From Bog-950 sp044225825 (lineage in GTDB: Bacteria > Bacteroidota > Bacteroidia > Chitinophagales > LD1), in the NCBI GenBank assembly GCA_044225825.1, contig JBGAIB010000013.1, forward strand, positions 1 through 64,000: a stretch of 64,000 nt of DNA, given 5' to 3'. The notes below the pieces were generated by a model, which saw nothing but the letters and a program-made list of their open reading frames with translations, made no database searches and was not told the origin of the DNA. Position numbers and translations under genes: made by a program. Shown here one piece after another: positions 18,188 to 26,873 of the stretch (its first letter is position 1; the number at the start of each line of letters is the position of its first letter).

Positions 18188-19234
18188 ATGGCACAAGATA
18201 AAAATTTAACCCCTATCGGTCAACTCGGCGAATTCGGCTTGATCGACCGGCTTACCTCCGGCTTCGAAACCTTTCATTCTTCTACTATTAAAGCCGTGGG
18301 AGACGATGCTGCTGTAATTGACCACGGAAACAAAAAAACAGTGGTAAGTACCGATTTGCTGGTGGAAGGCATTCATTTCGACCTGGTATATACCCCGTTA
18401 AAGCACCTTGGTTATAAGTGTGTGGTTGTAAACCTGAGCGACATCTATGCCATGAACGCCAGGCCTACACAAATAACAGTATCTATTGCTGTTTCGTCTC
18501 GCTTTCCGGTGGAAGCACTGGATGAACTCTATGAAGGAATTCGGCTAGCCTGCAAGAATTACAAAGTAGATCTAATCGGTGGCGATACTACTTCATCGCG
18601 CAGTGGCTTGGTTATTTCGGTAACGGCCATTGGCGAAGCTACGGAAGAGGAACTGGTATACCGCAACGGCGCCCGGGTGGGCGACCTGGTTTGTGTATCG
18701 GGTGATTTGGGGGCTGCTTACCTGGGCTTGCAGATACTGGAGCGTGAAAAACAGATCTATATAGAGCATCCGGAAGTACAGCCGGAATTGGAGAACGCCC
18801 AGTATTTAATTGAGCGGCAACTGAAACCGGAAGCACGCAAAGATGTCATCGCCTTTTTGAAAGATATTGACCTGAAGCCAACCGCGATGATTGACCTGAG
18901 CGATGGACTTAGCAGCGATCTGCACCACATCTGTAAACAAAGCGGAGTGGGATGTGAGATCAGTGAGGCTATGGTGCCGGTTAGTGAAGATGCTTACAAC
19001 ATGGCCATCAAGTTTAATATCGATCCTATCACCTGCGCCCTTAGCGGAGGCGAAGATTATGAACTGTTGTTTACCATTGCACCGGAGGACGAAACCAAAA
19101 TTGCCGGCGAATATGCCTTTAGTATTATTGGGCAAATTGTGCCTAAGGAACAAGGCCTGTTTTTGGTAACCAAAGGCGGCCACCGCCATCCATTGAAGGC
19201 CCAGGGCTGGAACCACTTCGATAAGCAGGGATAG
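18188..19234 (+). CDS. thiL: Thiamine-monophosphate kinase
   Basis: 348 residues. It phosphorylates thiamine phosphate to thiamine diphosphate, the last step of cofactor synthesis. Motifs: VGDDAAVI (metal and ATP), LIGGDTTSS, MIDLSDGLSSDL and SGGEDYELLF, in the ThiL/PurM-like order. Length is usual for the family. No TPP riboswitch was seen in the 47-bp leader and no other thi gene is nearby. A TAAACTTG box about 25 bp upstream may be its -7 element. Confidence 0.95.
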   Translation: MAQDKNLTPIGQLGEFGLIDRLTSGFETFHSSTIKAVGDDAAVIDHGNKKTVVSTDLLVEGIHFDLVYTPLKHLGYKCVVVNLSDIYAMNARPTQITVSIAVSSRFPVEALDELYEGIRLACKNYKVDLIGGDTTSSRSGLVISVTAIGEATEEELVYRNGARVGDLVCVSGDLGAAYLGLQILEREKQIYIEHPEVQPELENAQYLIERQLKPEARKDVIAFLKDIDLKPTAMIDLSDGLSSDLHHICKQSGVGCEISEAMVPVSEDAYNMAIKFNIDPITCALSGGEDYELLFTIAPEDETKIAGEYAFSIIGQIVPKEQGLFLVTKGGHRHPLKAQGWNHFDKQG

Positions 19235-19276
19235 CGATTTTTGTTTTTTAGTATTTTGCAACATCAGAACACCATC

Positions 19277-19675
19277 ATGAGCGATCAATTACCAAAGCCC
19301 ATGGGCTTATACCCAATGACCCGTAAGGCGGGAGGATTGTTGTTTGTATCGGGTATGGGCCCGCGCGAAGCCGGCACCGATAATATACCCGGTTTGCAAC
19401 TGGATAAACACGGCAATTTTATAGCCTTTGATTTTGAACCGCAGGTGCACTCCGTTTTTAAAAATGTAAAAACTGCATTGGAGGAGGCCGGCAGTAGTTG
19501 GGATAAAATTGTGGATGTAACCGTTTTTCTGGTAAACATGAAACGCGACTTCCACACGTTTAACCGCCTGTATGCCCAATACTTTAAAGAAAATCAACCC
19601 TGCCGTACCACCGTGGAAGTAAACGCCTTGCCTTCGGCCATAGCCATTGAGTTGAAAGTGATAGCCACCCTTTAA
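19277..19675 (+). CDS. RidA/YjgF-family protein
   Basis: 132 residues from the ATG at 19277 (MSDQLPKPMGLYPM); the longer frame from 19241 adds 12 residues that look untranslated. RidA fold motifs: LLFVSGMGP, VFKNVKTALEEAG, VDVTVFLVNM, FKENQPCRTTVEVNALP. RidA proteins hydrolyse reactive enamine/imine intermediates. The usual Arg is present in PCRTT, but the C-terminus ends at VIATL, short of the standard Glu motif, so the activity may differ from archetypal RidA. A second family member lies at 22026-22406. Confidence 0.85.
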   Translation: MSDQLPKPMGLYPMTRKAGGLLFVSGMGPREAGTDNIPGLQLDKHGNFIAFDFEPQVHSVFKNVKTALEEAGSSWDKIVDVTVFLVNMKRDFHTFNRLYAQYFKENQPCRTTVEVNALPSAIAIELKVIATL

Positions 19676-19749
19676 AAAATTCGAAACCGCATAAGCGCCC
19701 TGAATTTTTAGCGGCGCTTTGCGTTATTAGCAAAACGCGAAAACCGATA

Positions 19750-20553
19750 ATGGCTAAAAGGAAAGCGAAATGGACAACACCCTCCTGGGCAAAGCGGATG
19801 CTTTGGTTGTGTTTTGCCTTGCTTATTGGATTTGTAGCCTGGAAGAATAAAAAGTATCTCCGCCGGGCATACAGGTATGTAGCGCACAAGTATTACAAAA
19901 CCAATTTCAGTCCCACCGACTTTCCGCAAGCTTATGAGCTGCATGGGATTGATATCTCGCACTACCAGGATGTAATAGACTGGAACAAACTGATTGCTGT
20001 TAATACCGAAGGCGATACCATCCATTTCAGGTTTGTATTTATTAAAGCTACCCAAGGCCTATGGCAGGAGGATGATTTGTTTGACGAATATTGGGAAGAT
20101 GCCCGCGACCACGGTATGGTACGCGGTGCTTACCATTACTTTTTACCCGACCGCAATCCTAAAATTCAGGCCAAGAATTTTATCTCCTCGGTAAAGCTTG
20201 AAAAGGGCGACTTGCCCCCGGTGGTGGATATTGAAGAAACGCGCGGCAAAACGGTGCAGGAAATCGATACGGCCTTAAAGCAGTTTCTGGCCATTGTAGA
20301 AGAACATTACGGCGTAAAGCCCATCATTTATTCCAACATCAATTTCATTGAGGATTATCTGCAGGAGCAGTTTTCAGATTATCCTTTTTGGATTGCCCAT
20401 TATTACCGCACCGAATTAAGTGCCGACGAAAATATAAACTGGTTGTTTTGGCAGCATAGCGATAAAGCCGACTTGTTGGGCATTAACGGTAATACCGATG
20501 TAAATGTGTTTAATGGCGACGAGACCTCTTTTCGCAAGTTACTATTGCCGTAA
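19750..20553 (+). CDS. Membrane-anchored GH25 lysozyme-like muramidase
   Basis: 267 residues. One N-terminal membrane segment (about 17-30, LWLCFALLIGFVAW) after a basic stretch suggests periplasmic display. The GH25 catalytic domain covers about 60-265: HGIDISHYQ at the start, KATQG, GAYHYF, and the acidic PPVVDIEE carrying the catalytic Glu. GH25 enzymes cut the MurNAc-GlcNAc bond of peptidoglycan. It is probably a cell-wall remodelling enzyme rather than a phage lysin, as no phage genes are near. Confidence 0.88.
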   Translation: MAKRKAKWTTPSWAKRMLWLCFALLIGFVAWKNKKYLRRAYRYVAHKYYKTNFSPTDFPQAYELHGIDISHYQDVIDWNKLIAVNTEGDTIHFRFVFIKATQGLWQEDDLFDEYWEDARDHGMVRGAYHYFLPDRNPKIQAKNFISSVKLEKGDLPPVVDIEETRGKTVQEIDTALKQFLAIVEEHYGVKPIIYSNINFIEDYLQEQFSDYPFWIAHYYRTELSADENINWLFWQHSDKADLLGINGNTDVNVFNGDETSFRKLLLP

Positions 20554-20592
20554 GCATTGGTTTAACCCCTTTGTTATAGTTATCTTAGAAGC

Positions 20593-20940
20593 ATGAAAGC
20601 AACCCACCTCACGATCCGCATTTTAATTGCCCTGTTTTTAGTTATCTGCATACTAGTGCATGTAGTTGGTCTTGTGCGGCCCTTTAGCGAAGAAACGGTG
20701 CTCTCGCATATCGTGCATATCATAAGCTATGGCATGTGCCTGGCAGCGTTTTGGTTGTATTTTCCGTTTCGTATTCCCGTGTATTTAATCGGGGCCGTTT
20801 ATCCCTTGTATATTCATGGCGATTGCCTGGCGCACTACCTGTCGGCAGAGCACCGGGTGAACATAATTTGTTTACTGGTAGTGGTGGTGTTACCCCTGGC
20901 CGCCATCTGGATGTTTTACGAGCACCGCAAAACAGCTTAG
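20593..20940 (+). CDS. Small multi-pass membrane protein, unknown function
   Basis: 115 residues, almost wholly hydrophobic, with about four helices (starting near residues 7, 40, 58 and 88). No domain is recognised. It lies 39 bp after the GH25 gene and 59 bp before mnmH on the same strand. A TATCTTAG box sits just upstream. The steady hydrophobic pattern and clean frame make it likely to be real. Confidence 0.6.
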   Translation: MKATHLTIRILIALFLVICILVHVVGLVRPFSEETVLSHIVHIISYGMCLAAFWLYFPFRIPVYLIGAVYPLYIHGDCLAHYLSAEHRVNIICLLVVVVLPLAAIWMFYEHRKTA

Positions 20941-20999
20941 CCATCGCTCAGGCAACCACATTTTATTTTATGCTAATTAGCAACGCTAAATAACCGGTA

Positions 21000-22031
21000 G
21001 TGATAAAGGCACTCGATGCAGTGGATTTTTTGGAACAATCGGCGGCCTATTTAACGGTAGACGTACGCAGTGAAGGCGAATTTGCCTACGGCCATATTCC
21101 GCATGCCATTAGCCTGCCGCTATTTAATAATGCCGAGCGTGCCTCCATTGGCACTACCTATAAACAAACAAGTAGTCAAGAGGCTATTTTGCAAGGTCTG
21201 GATATCGTGGGGCCTAAAATGAGTGGTTTCATCCGCTTTGTGCAGCCTCTGGTAAAGGACAACAAGATTTTTGTGCACTGCTGGCGAGGAGGAATGCGCA
21301 GTGGCAGCATGGCCTGGCTGTTTAACCAATTTGGTTACGAGGTGTACACCATGCGTGGCGGTTATAAGGCTTATAGGAGGTTGGTGCTGGACACGCTTGC
21401 CGCACCCTATAAGTACATCGTGTTAGGAGGCCGTACCGGAACTGGTAAAACAGATACGCTGAAGGTATTGGAAAAGGCAGGTGAGCAGGTAATTGACCTT
21501 GAAGGCCTGGCCCGGCACAAGGGTTCCGCTTTTGGTATGTTAGGTCAGTTGCCACAACCCAGCACCGAGCACTTCGAAAATCTGTTACACCAACGGTTGA
21601 AGCAGTTTGACACAGCCAGGCGTGTTTGGCTGGAGGATGAAAGCAAGAAGATTGGCACTGTAGTGTTGGATAATTATTTGTGGAACAGACTTAAACAAGC
21701 TCCGTTGCTGGTAATGGAATTGCCGCTGGAGGTGCGCCTGAAACGACTGGTAGCAGATTATAGCCTGCACCCGGCTGTGTTGCTGGAGCAATCTGTAACA
21801 GCACTTCGTAAACGGCTGGGTGGCAATGAATGGAAAAGCGCTATAGATGCGTTGCATATCGGCGACTTTACTGAAGTAGCCCGTATTCTTTTACATTATT
21901 ACGATAAAACATACGACTATAACCTTAGCCAGCGGGAAAACAAGCAGGTTACCCGTCTTGTTTTTGAAGAGGACGACCTTATGGCTATAGCTGAAGTTTT
22001 AATCGGCGCAGCCGCACAACAAGGCCTATAA
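21000..22031 (+). CDS. mnmH: tRNA 2-selenouridine synthase
   Basis: 343 residues from a GTG start (MIKALDAVDFL). It converts 2-thiouridine to 2-selenouridine (through geranylated tRNA in characterised members) at the wobble base of some tRNAs. An N-terminal rhodanese domain carries Cys94 in VHCWRGGMRSGS, the signature of the family; a C-terminal P-loop domain has GGRTGTGKTD (about 143-152). No selD is in the window, so selenophosphate supply cannot be judged. Its last codons overlap the convergent RidA gene by 6 bp. Confidence 0.92.
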   Translation: MIKALDAVDFLEQSAAYLTVDVRSEGEFAYGHIPHAISLPLFNNAERASIGTTYKQTSSQEAILQGLDIVGPKMSGFIRFVQPLVKDNKIFVHCWRGGMRSGSMAWLFNQFGYEVYTMRGGYKAYRRLVLDTLAAPYKYIVLGGRTGTGKTDTLKVLEKAGEQVIDLEGLARHKGSAFGMLGQLPQPSTEHFENLLHQRLKQFDTARRVWLEDESKKIGTVVLDNYLWNRLKQAPLLVMELPLEVRLKRLVADYSLHPAVLLEQSVTALRKRLGGNEWKSAIDALHIGDFTEVARILLHYYDKTYDYNLSQRENKQVTRLVFEEDDLMAIAEVLIGAAAQQGL

Positions 22032-22406
22032 AGAAGCTATGAGGCTGATTTCTACCCTGGCGCCTTTGGGCAGGCCGGCAACAGCTACCGTTTCACGGGC
22101 CGGGAAATCGCTTATAAAGTAAGAAGCATAAACAGCGTTAACAGCAGCAAAGTCATCCATAGTGCGCAAAAAAATGGTGGCCTTAATAGCGTTGCTCATA
22201 TCCATACCAGCTTCTTCCAATATGGAGCGCAGGTTTTTCATTACCTGGTGGGTTTCTTCTTCAATGGTGCTGCTGATCAATTCGCCGGTTTCGGGATTTA
22301 ACGGAATTTGGCCGCTTATAAATACCAGGTCACCCACCCGAACAGCTTGCGAATAAGGGCCAATGGCGGCCGGCGCACGGTGGGTATGTACAATCAGTTT
22401 ACTCAT
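22026..22406 (-). CDS. ridA: RidA family reactive intermediate/imine deaminase
   Basis: 126 residues, a canonical RidA: AIGPYSQAVRVGDLVFISGQIPL, VMKNLRSILEEAG, FPARETVAVAGLPKGARVEISLIA with the Arg (PARET) and the C-terminal Glu (VEISL). It hydrolyses 2-aminoacrylate and related enamines formed by PLP enzymes. The start is supported by an exact -7 box at 22424-22431. It is more conserved than the paralogue at 19277. Confidence 0.93.
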   Translation of the reverse strand: MSKLIVHTHRAPAAIGPYSQAVRVGDLVFISGQIPLNPETGELISSTIEEETHQVMKNLRSILEEAGMDMSNAIKATIFLRTMDDFAAVNAVYASYFISDFPARETVAVAGLPKGARVEISLIASL

Positions 22407-22423
22407 ATGCCTCTGCGTTTTTA

Positions 22424-22431
22424 CAAAATTA
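22424..22431 (-). promoter_or_regulatory. -7 box (TAATTTTG) for ridA
   Basis: An exact TAnnTTTG on the minus strand, placing transcription start near 22417, about ten bases before the ridA ATG. Confidence 0.55.
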
Positions 22432-22586
22432 AATCTAATCCAAATCTAATAGGCTGATTTATATCAAGCGCCTTGAATTGCTAATATTAGCGGCCAAATT
22501 ACCTATGAATTCCGGAGCAAAAAAATTATTTTGCATGCCTCCTCAGGTTTATGGTTTTGCAAAAACCTAAGGGTTTAAAAGCAGCT

Positions 22587-23291
22587 ATGTTAAAAGTACT
22601 GGTTACAGGCGAACAAGAACGTGTAGAAGAATTGAGGGCTCGTTTAGCACCAAATCCCGAGGTAGAACTCGATTTTACCGATGGGGATGAAGAAGAAGAC
22701 TACCGGGAATACGACGTTATTTTCGATCTTAATTTTGATGATGATTTTTCAGGCCTGGAATTTTATGCCGGCCTTCGCGATAAGCCCGTTTTCGTAAACG
22801 CTGTTAAAACATCACTTGCCGAAGCCGTTTATGCTGCCAATACCAAAGTGCGTTGTCGGTTGTTTGGCATTAATGCACTGCCGGGTTTCTTAAGTCAGCC
22901 TACCTGGGAAGTGAGCCTGTATCGCCGGTTCGAAGCATCCGAACTGGAAAAGACCATGCAACAACTTGGTCTTGGCTTTTTACCTGTGGAAGACCGTGTG
23001 GGCCTCGTAAAGCCGCGTGTTATTTTTATGATCATCAACGAAGCGAGCTATACCCTGCAGGAAGGCACAGCCAGCATTGAGGATATTGACAAAGCCATGA
23101 AGCTTGGCACTAATTATCCTTTCGGGCCTTTTGAGTGGTGCGATAAAATAGGTATAACCACTGTTTTTGAAACACTGGCGGCCTTGTATGAAGATACCAA
23201 AGATGAGCGCTACAAAATTTCACCCTTGCTGAAAAGCAAATACCTGAGGAACGAAACTTTTTACCGTAAAAAAGCTATAGCCGGTGAATAG
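22587..23291 (+). CDS. 3-hydroxyacyl-CoA dehydrogenase-like protein (3HCDH C-terminal domain)
   Basis: 234 residues from the ATG at 22587 (MLKVLVTGE); an in-frame ATG at 22551 would add 12 residues. The C-terminal half is a 3HCDH domain (VGLVKPRVIFMIINEASYTLQEG, IDKAMKLGTNYPFGPFEWCDKIG). The N-terminal part keeps a Rossmann-like alternation but lacks the GxGxxG NAD motif and is shorter than usual (acidic DGDEEEDYREYDV stretch). It may be a divergent or NAD-independent relative of 3-hydroxybutyryl-CoA dehydrogenase. Its stop overlaps the GTG start of the next gene, so the two are translationally coupled. Confidence 0.75.
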   Translation: MLKVLVTGEQERVEELRARLAPNPEVELDFTDGDEEEDYREYDVIFDLNFDDDFSGLEFYAGLRDKPVFVNAVKTSLAEAVYAANTKVRCRLFGINALPGFLSQPTWEVSLYRRFEASELEKTMQQLGLGFLPVEDRVGLVKPRVIFMIINEASYTLQEGTASIEDIDKAMKLGTNYPFGPFEWCDKIGITTVFETLAALYEDTKDERYKISPLLKSKYLRNETFYRKKAIAGE

Positions 23292-24648
23292 TTTACTGAT
23301 ATATACAGATAAGGTAACCAATCGCCTTACCTATACATTCGATTTGCTGTTTACCGATTTGCTGGGGTTGCAATACGACTTAACCACCGACAAAGGGACA
23401 TTTAATAATCACAGTGGCGCTAAGTTTTCGTATGCCAAGGAACCTGTTGGCAATGAACTTTTCTTTCGTTGTTTTCACCTGCTTTTCGAGGAGGGTGTAA
23501 GGCATCAACCGATAAGTTTTGTAGAAAAAGGCAAGTTAAAGGGATTCTTTGCCGTACTGGAACCTTCCGCCCTGCCCTTCGATATTTTCGCTTCGTCGTT
23601 TTTTGTTGTAACCCGTTACAAGGAATACCTGCCGAGCAAAATTGACAAATACGGCCGTTTTCGAAGCAGCCAGAGTTTGCTTTATAAGGCCGGCTTGCTT
23701 GAAAAACCAGTAGTGAACCATTATGCGCTGTATCTTAAAGACATGTTGGCGGAACGGTTTCCTGAGCTAGAGTTTAAAAAGCACAGGTTTTCCTATAAAC
23801 CCACCTTTGATATTGATCAGGCATATAGCTATCTGCATAAAGGTTTTAAACGTACGGCAGGAGCTATTGTGCGCTCGTTTATACATACCAATTTTAAAGA
23901 CCTCAAGGAGCGGTTCCAGGTATTAACAGGCCGCAAACCCGACCCATTTGACACCTACGATTATATTTTCAACGTGTGCGGAAATAACAATCAAAAGCCC
24001 ATGTTCTTCTTTTTGGTGGGTGATGGTTCGCGTTTCGATAAAAACCTCTCAATAGAAGAAAAAGCTTTCCGGGAATTAATTGAGCAAGTTGCACAAAAGG
24101 CGGACACAGGCATTCACCTTTCCTTTAAGTCGCATGTTTCGTCACGGATGACCCAGCGCGAAATAAAGCGCTTGGCCAAGGTGCTGAACCAGGAAATCAC
24201 ACGTAACCGCTATCATTACCTCCGGTTTCAGTTGCCGAACTCCTATTCTATGCTGCTCAAAAACGGCATAACCGAAGATTACAGTATGGGCTATGCGCCC
24301 CGTGCAGGATTCCGTGCAGGCATTTGTACGCCCTTTTTCTGGTATAATCTGAAAACTGAAAGCGTAACCGAATTGAAGGTGCACCCGATATCTTTTATGG
24401 ATACCACCTTTACGGAGTATCGCAAAACTACCCCGGCAGAATCGCTGGAAAAAATAAAGAGCATTTTAAAAGCTGTGAAGGAGGTAGAAGGTACCGCTTA
24501 CGGCCTTTGGCACAACAGCTCGTTTACCGAACAGGGTGTGTGGAAAGGTTGGCGTAAGGTGTTTGAATCTGCAGCAGCGTATGCTGCCAGTCTTGAACAG
24601 GCAGAGGTAGCTACACCATCAGGTGTACCGGCTAATAAAGGAGTATAA
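23284..24648 (+). CDS. DUF7033-like / polysaccharide deacetylase-like protein
   Basis: 454 residues from a GTG overlapping the previous stop by 8 bp. The N-terminal part (about 1-150) resembles the Bacteroidota DUF7033 domain that precedes polysaccharide-deacetylase-like regions; the C-terminal part has a deacetylase-type barrel pattern (PTFDIDQAY, GIHLSFKSHVSSRM, MGYAPRAGFRAGICTPFFW). The metal-binding motif is degenerate, but FDID and the late RAGFRAG resemble NodB motif positions. It is probably a cytoplasmic carbohydrate enzyme or inactive relative. The last 30 bp overlap meaB on the other strand. Confidence 0.7.
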   Translation: MNSLLIYTDKVTNRLTYTFDLLFTDLLGLQYDLTTDKGTFNNHSGAKFSYAKEPVGNELFFRCFHLLFEEGVRHQPISFVEKGKLKGFFAVLEPSALPFDIFASSFFVVTRYKEYLPSKIDKYGRFRSSQSLLYKAGLLEKPVVNHYALYLKDMLAERFPELEFKKHRFSYKPTFDIDQAYSYLHKGFKRTAGAIVRSFIHTNFKDLKERFQVLTGRKPDPFDTYDYIFNVCGNNNQKPMFFFLVGDGSRFDKNLSIEEKAFRELIEQVAQKADTGIHLSFKSHVSSRMTQREIKRLAKVLNQEITRNRYHYLRFQLPNSYSMLLKNGITEDYSMGYAPRAGFRAGICTPFFWYNLKTESVTELKVHPISFMDTTFTEYRKTTPAESLEKIKSILKAVKEVEGTAYGLWHNSSFTEQGVWKGWRKVFESAAAYAASLEQAEVATPSGVPANKGV

Positions 24649-25491
24649 GTTAAAGGAAGGTTGTAGCATGGCTACGGCTATTTCCTGTTTTAGGGCTGTC
24701 TTGTCAAAATCGCGCATGCGGTTTTTCGCAATCAGCCGAAGCGCCTTATCGCTCATCAACAAGGCTCGTCTCTCCCGGTTTTTAGGTGATTTGCCTTGTT
24801 GTTCCAGTTCGTTTAATAAGGCCTCAACTCCCTTGCTTTCTACAGCTACAGTTTTCAAAACAGGAATTTCCTTTCCACCAATCTGCAATTGCAACTGCAG
24901 CGAGTTAAAGAGTGTTTCTGCATCGGGCCGGTCGGCCTTGTTGATGACATAGATGTCAGCAATCTCCATTAATCCCGCTTTCATTGTTTGTACACCATCA
25001 CCGGCTTCCGGCACCAACACTACTACAGTCGTATCCGCTAGCCCGGCAATTTCAACTTCACCCTGTCCCACACCTACGGTTTCTACCAGTATATAATCAA
25101 AGGCATAGGCTTTCATAACCTCCAGCACTTCAACAATTTTATCGCTTAAGCCGCCCATGCTTCCCCGCGATGCCAGGGAACGAATAAAGAGGTTAGGGTG
25201 GTTAAAATAAGCACTCATGCGTAGCCGGTCGCCAAGTAAAGCCCCAAAATTGAACGGTGAGGAAGGGTCCACTAACACCAGTCCTACTTTTTTACCGCTA
25301 TCCAGAAGTAAACCAACCAAGGCATTGAGCAAGGTGCTTTTACCTGCCCCCGGAGGACCGGTAAAGCCTATAACAGGAACCGCCGCAGGCTCTAATTTAC
25401 GCAGCAAATCTTCATAACCGGTGCTTTCGTTTTCTACCAGCGAAATAGCCCGGGCCAGTGATTTATAATCCGTAAAACGCGCCTGTTGCAC
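24619..25491 (-). CDS. meaB: Methylmalonyl-CoA mutase-associated GTPase MeaB
   Basis: 290 residues from a GTG start. A G-protein chaperone that loads and protects the B12 cofactor of methylmalonyl-CoA mutase. Motifs: GFTGPPGAGKSTLLNAL (P-loop), LVLVDPSSPF, ETVGVGQGE, VINKADRPDAE. It is slightly shorter at the N-terminus than many homologues, but no better in-frame start exists upstream. The mutase itself is not in the window. The overlap with the convergent gene means its end is inside the neighbour's coding sequence. Confidence 0.9.
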   Translation of the reverse strand: MQQARFTDYKSLARAISLVENESTGYEDLLRKLEPAAVPVIGFTGPPGAGKSTLLNALVGLLLDSGKKVGLVLVDPSSPFNFGALLGDRLRMSAYFNHPNLFIRSLASRGSMGGLSDKIVEVLEVMKAYAFDYILVETVGVGQGEVEIAGLADTTVVVLVPEAGDGVQTMKAGLMEIADIYVINKADRPDAETLFNSLQLQLQIGGKEIPVLKTVAVESKGVEALLNELEQQGKSPKNRERRALLMSDKALRLIAKNRMRDFDKTALKQEIAVAMLQPSFNLYSFISRYT

Positions 25492-25616
25492 CTGCTTGTT
25501 TTTGGTGAAGGTAACGCCAAAATTGAAGCCACAAAATGAGACATGGAAGTGAACATATCTTCACCTGCTTGTGTATTCGTTTAGTTTTTGCAATTTGTGA
25601 TGGCTAAACACAAACT

Positions 25617-26366
25617 ATGGCTAAACAACGACTGAAAAATATAGACACTCGTGCCCCCAAAAAGCTAAACAAGGAGAGCATCAAAAAGGAAACACAAAAA
25701 CTGAAGTTTAAACTCGAAGAACTGCAGAACCTTATGTATGCTGAAAGCAAGCACAGTTTGCTGGTGGTGCTGCAGGGTATGGACGCTTCAGGTAAAGATG
25801 GAGTGATAAAGAATGTGTTTGATGCGGTAAATCCTATGGGGTGTCGTGTTGTACCATTTAAGCGACCAACTGAGTTGGAAATGAAGCATGACTTTTTATG
25901 GCGTGTACATGCTCAGGTGCCCGAGAAAGGGATGATACATGTGTTTAACCGCTCGCACTACGAGGATGTATTGATACAACGTGTGCACGAATGGATTGAT
26001 GATAAAACCGCGGTACAGCGATTTGAGCATATTAATGCCTTTGAAAAGTTGTTGACAACCACCAATACGGCCGTATTAAAATTTTACCTGCACATAAGTC
26101 CTGAAGAGCAATTGGGGCGCCTGCAGGAACGTATGAGTGATCCCACCAAAATGTGGAAATACAACGAGGAAGATTTGAAAGAGCGTCAATTATGGGATGA
26201 TTACATGAAGGCTTACGAAGATGTGTTTCAAAATTGCGATGAGGCAGCACCATGGCAAATTGTACCGGCTGATCAAAACTGGTACAAGGAATATGTTATT
26301 GCTAAAGAAGTGGTGCAGACGTTGGAAAATATGAAAATGAAATTTCCAGGACTAAAACCCAAGTAG
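25617..26366 (+). CDS. PPK2 family polyphosphate:nucleotide phosphotransferase
   Basis: 249 residues. It transfers phosphate between polyphosphate and nucleotides. Walker A QGMDASGKDGV (about 51-61), a second basic region FKRPTELEMKHDFLW, and the lid/Walker B region VFNRSHYEDVLIQRVH fit the PPK2 fold. Which nucleotide it prefers (class I, II or III) is not decided here. ATGGCTAAACA occurs twice, at 25600 and at the start at 25617; only the latter is in frame. Confidence 0.9.
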   Translation: MAKQRLKNIDTRAPKKLNKESIKKETQKLKFKLEELQNLMYAESKHSLLVVLQGMDASGKDGVIKNVFDAVNPMGCRVVPFKRPTELEMKHDFLWRVHAQVPEKGMIHVFNRSHYEDVLIQRVHEWIDDKTAVQRFEHINAFEKLLTTTNTAVLKFYLHISPEEQLGRLQERMSDPTKMWKYNEEDLKERQLWDDYMKAYEDVFQNCDEAAPWQIVPADQNWYKEYVIAKEVVQTLENMKMKFPGLKPK

Positions 26367-26378
26367 TGTTTTAAAACA

Positions 26379-26873
26379 ATGAAAGAGATGTTATACAAAA
26401 CAACCGATTTATGCGATGCACACCCCGCCAAAGTTCGGGTGGCCGAACCAATTGGCTTTAATGATTATGGTGCACCTGCCATTTTTGCCGGAGCAATTCA
26501 CACTGTAAAATGTTTTGAGGATAACAGCCTGGTGCGTAAAGCACTGGAAGGCGATGGCACGGGTAAGGTGCTGGTAGTGGATGGCGGAGGCAGCATGCGC
26601 TGTGCACTGCTCGGAGATATGCTCGGAGAGTTGGCCGTTAAGAATAAATGGAACGGTATTATAGTGTACGGTTGTATCCGCGATTCGGGAGCTATGGCGC
26701 TCCTGCCTGTAGGTGTAAAGGCATTGGATACGATACCACTGAAAAGTAACAAGCGCAACGAAGGCCAGGAGAATATAACAGTTCGTTTTGCCGGGATTGA
26801 TTTTGTGCCTGGTGAGTATCTGTATGCTGATGAAGACGGCATAATTGTAAGTGCTGAGGCGCTTACGGCTTAA
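26379..26873 (+). CDS. rraA: RraA family protein
   Basis: 164 residues, usual for RraA/HMG-aldolase-like proteins. Motifs: TTDLCDAHP at the N-terminus, DGGGSMRCALLGDMLGELA and YGCIRDSGAM. In E. coli RraA inhibits RNase E; the related class II HMG/CHA aldolases need a G-x20-R-D-x2-(E/D) motif, and here the Arg-Asp is followed by SGAM. Whether this one binds an RNase or is an aldolase is open. It starts 12 bp after the PPK2 gene and overlaps the convergent SGNH gene by 11 bp. Confidence 0.82.
   Translation: MKEMLYKTTDLCDAHPAKVRVAEPIGFNDYGAPAIFAGAIHTVKCFEDNSLVRKALEGDGTGKVLVVDGGGSMRCALLGDMLGELAVKNKWNGIIVYGCIRDSGAMALLPVGVKALDTIPLKSNKRNEGQENITVRFAGIDFVPGEYLYADEDGIIVSAEALTA

Noticed and set aside
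18639..18836. Minus-strand frame within thiL
   Set aside because: Shadow of a well-conserved gene; no independent signals.
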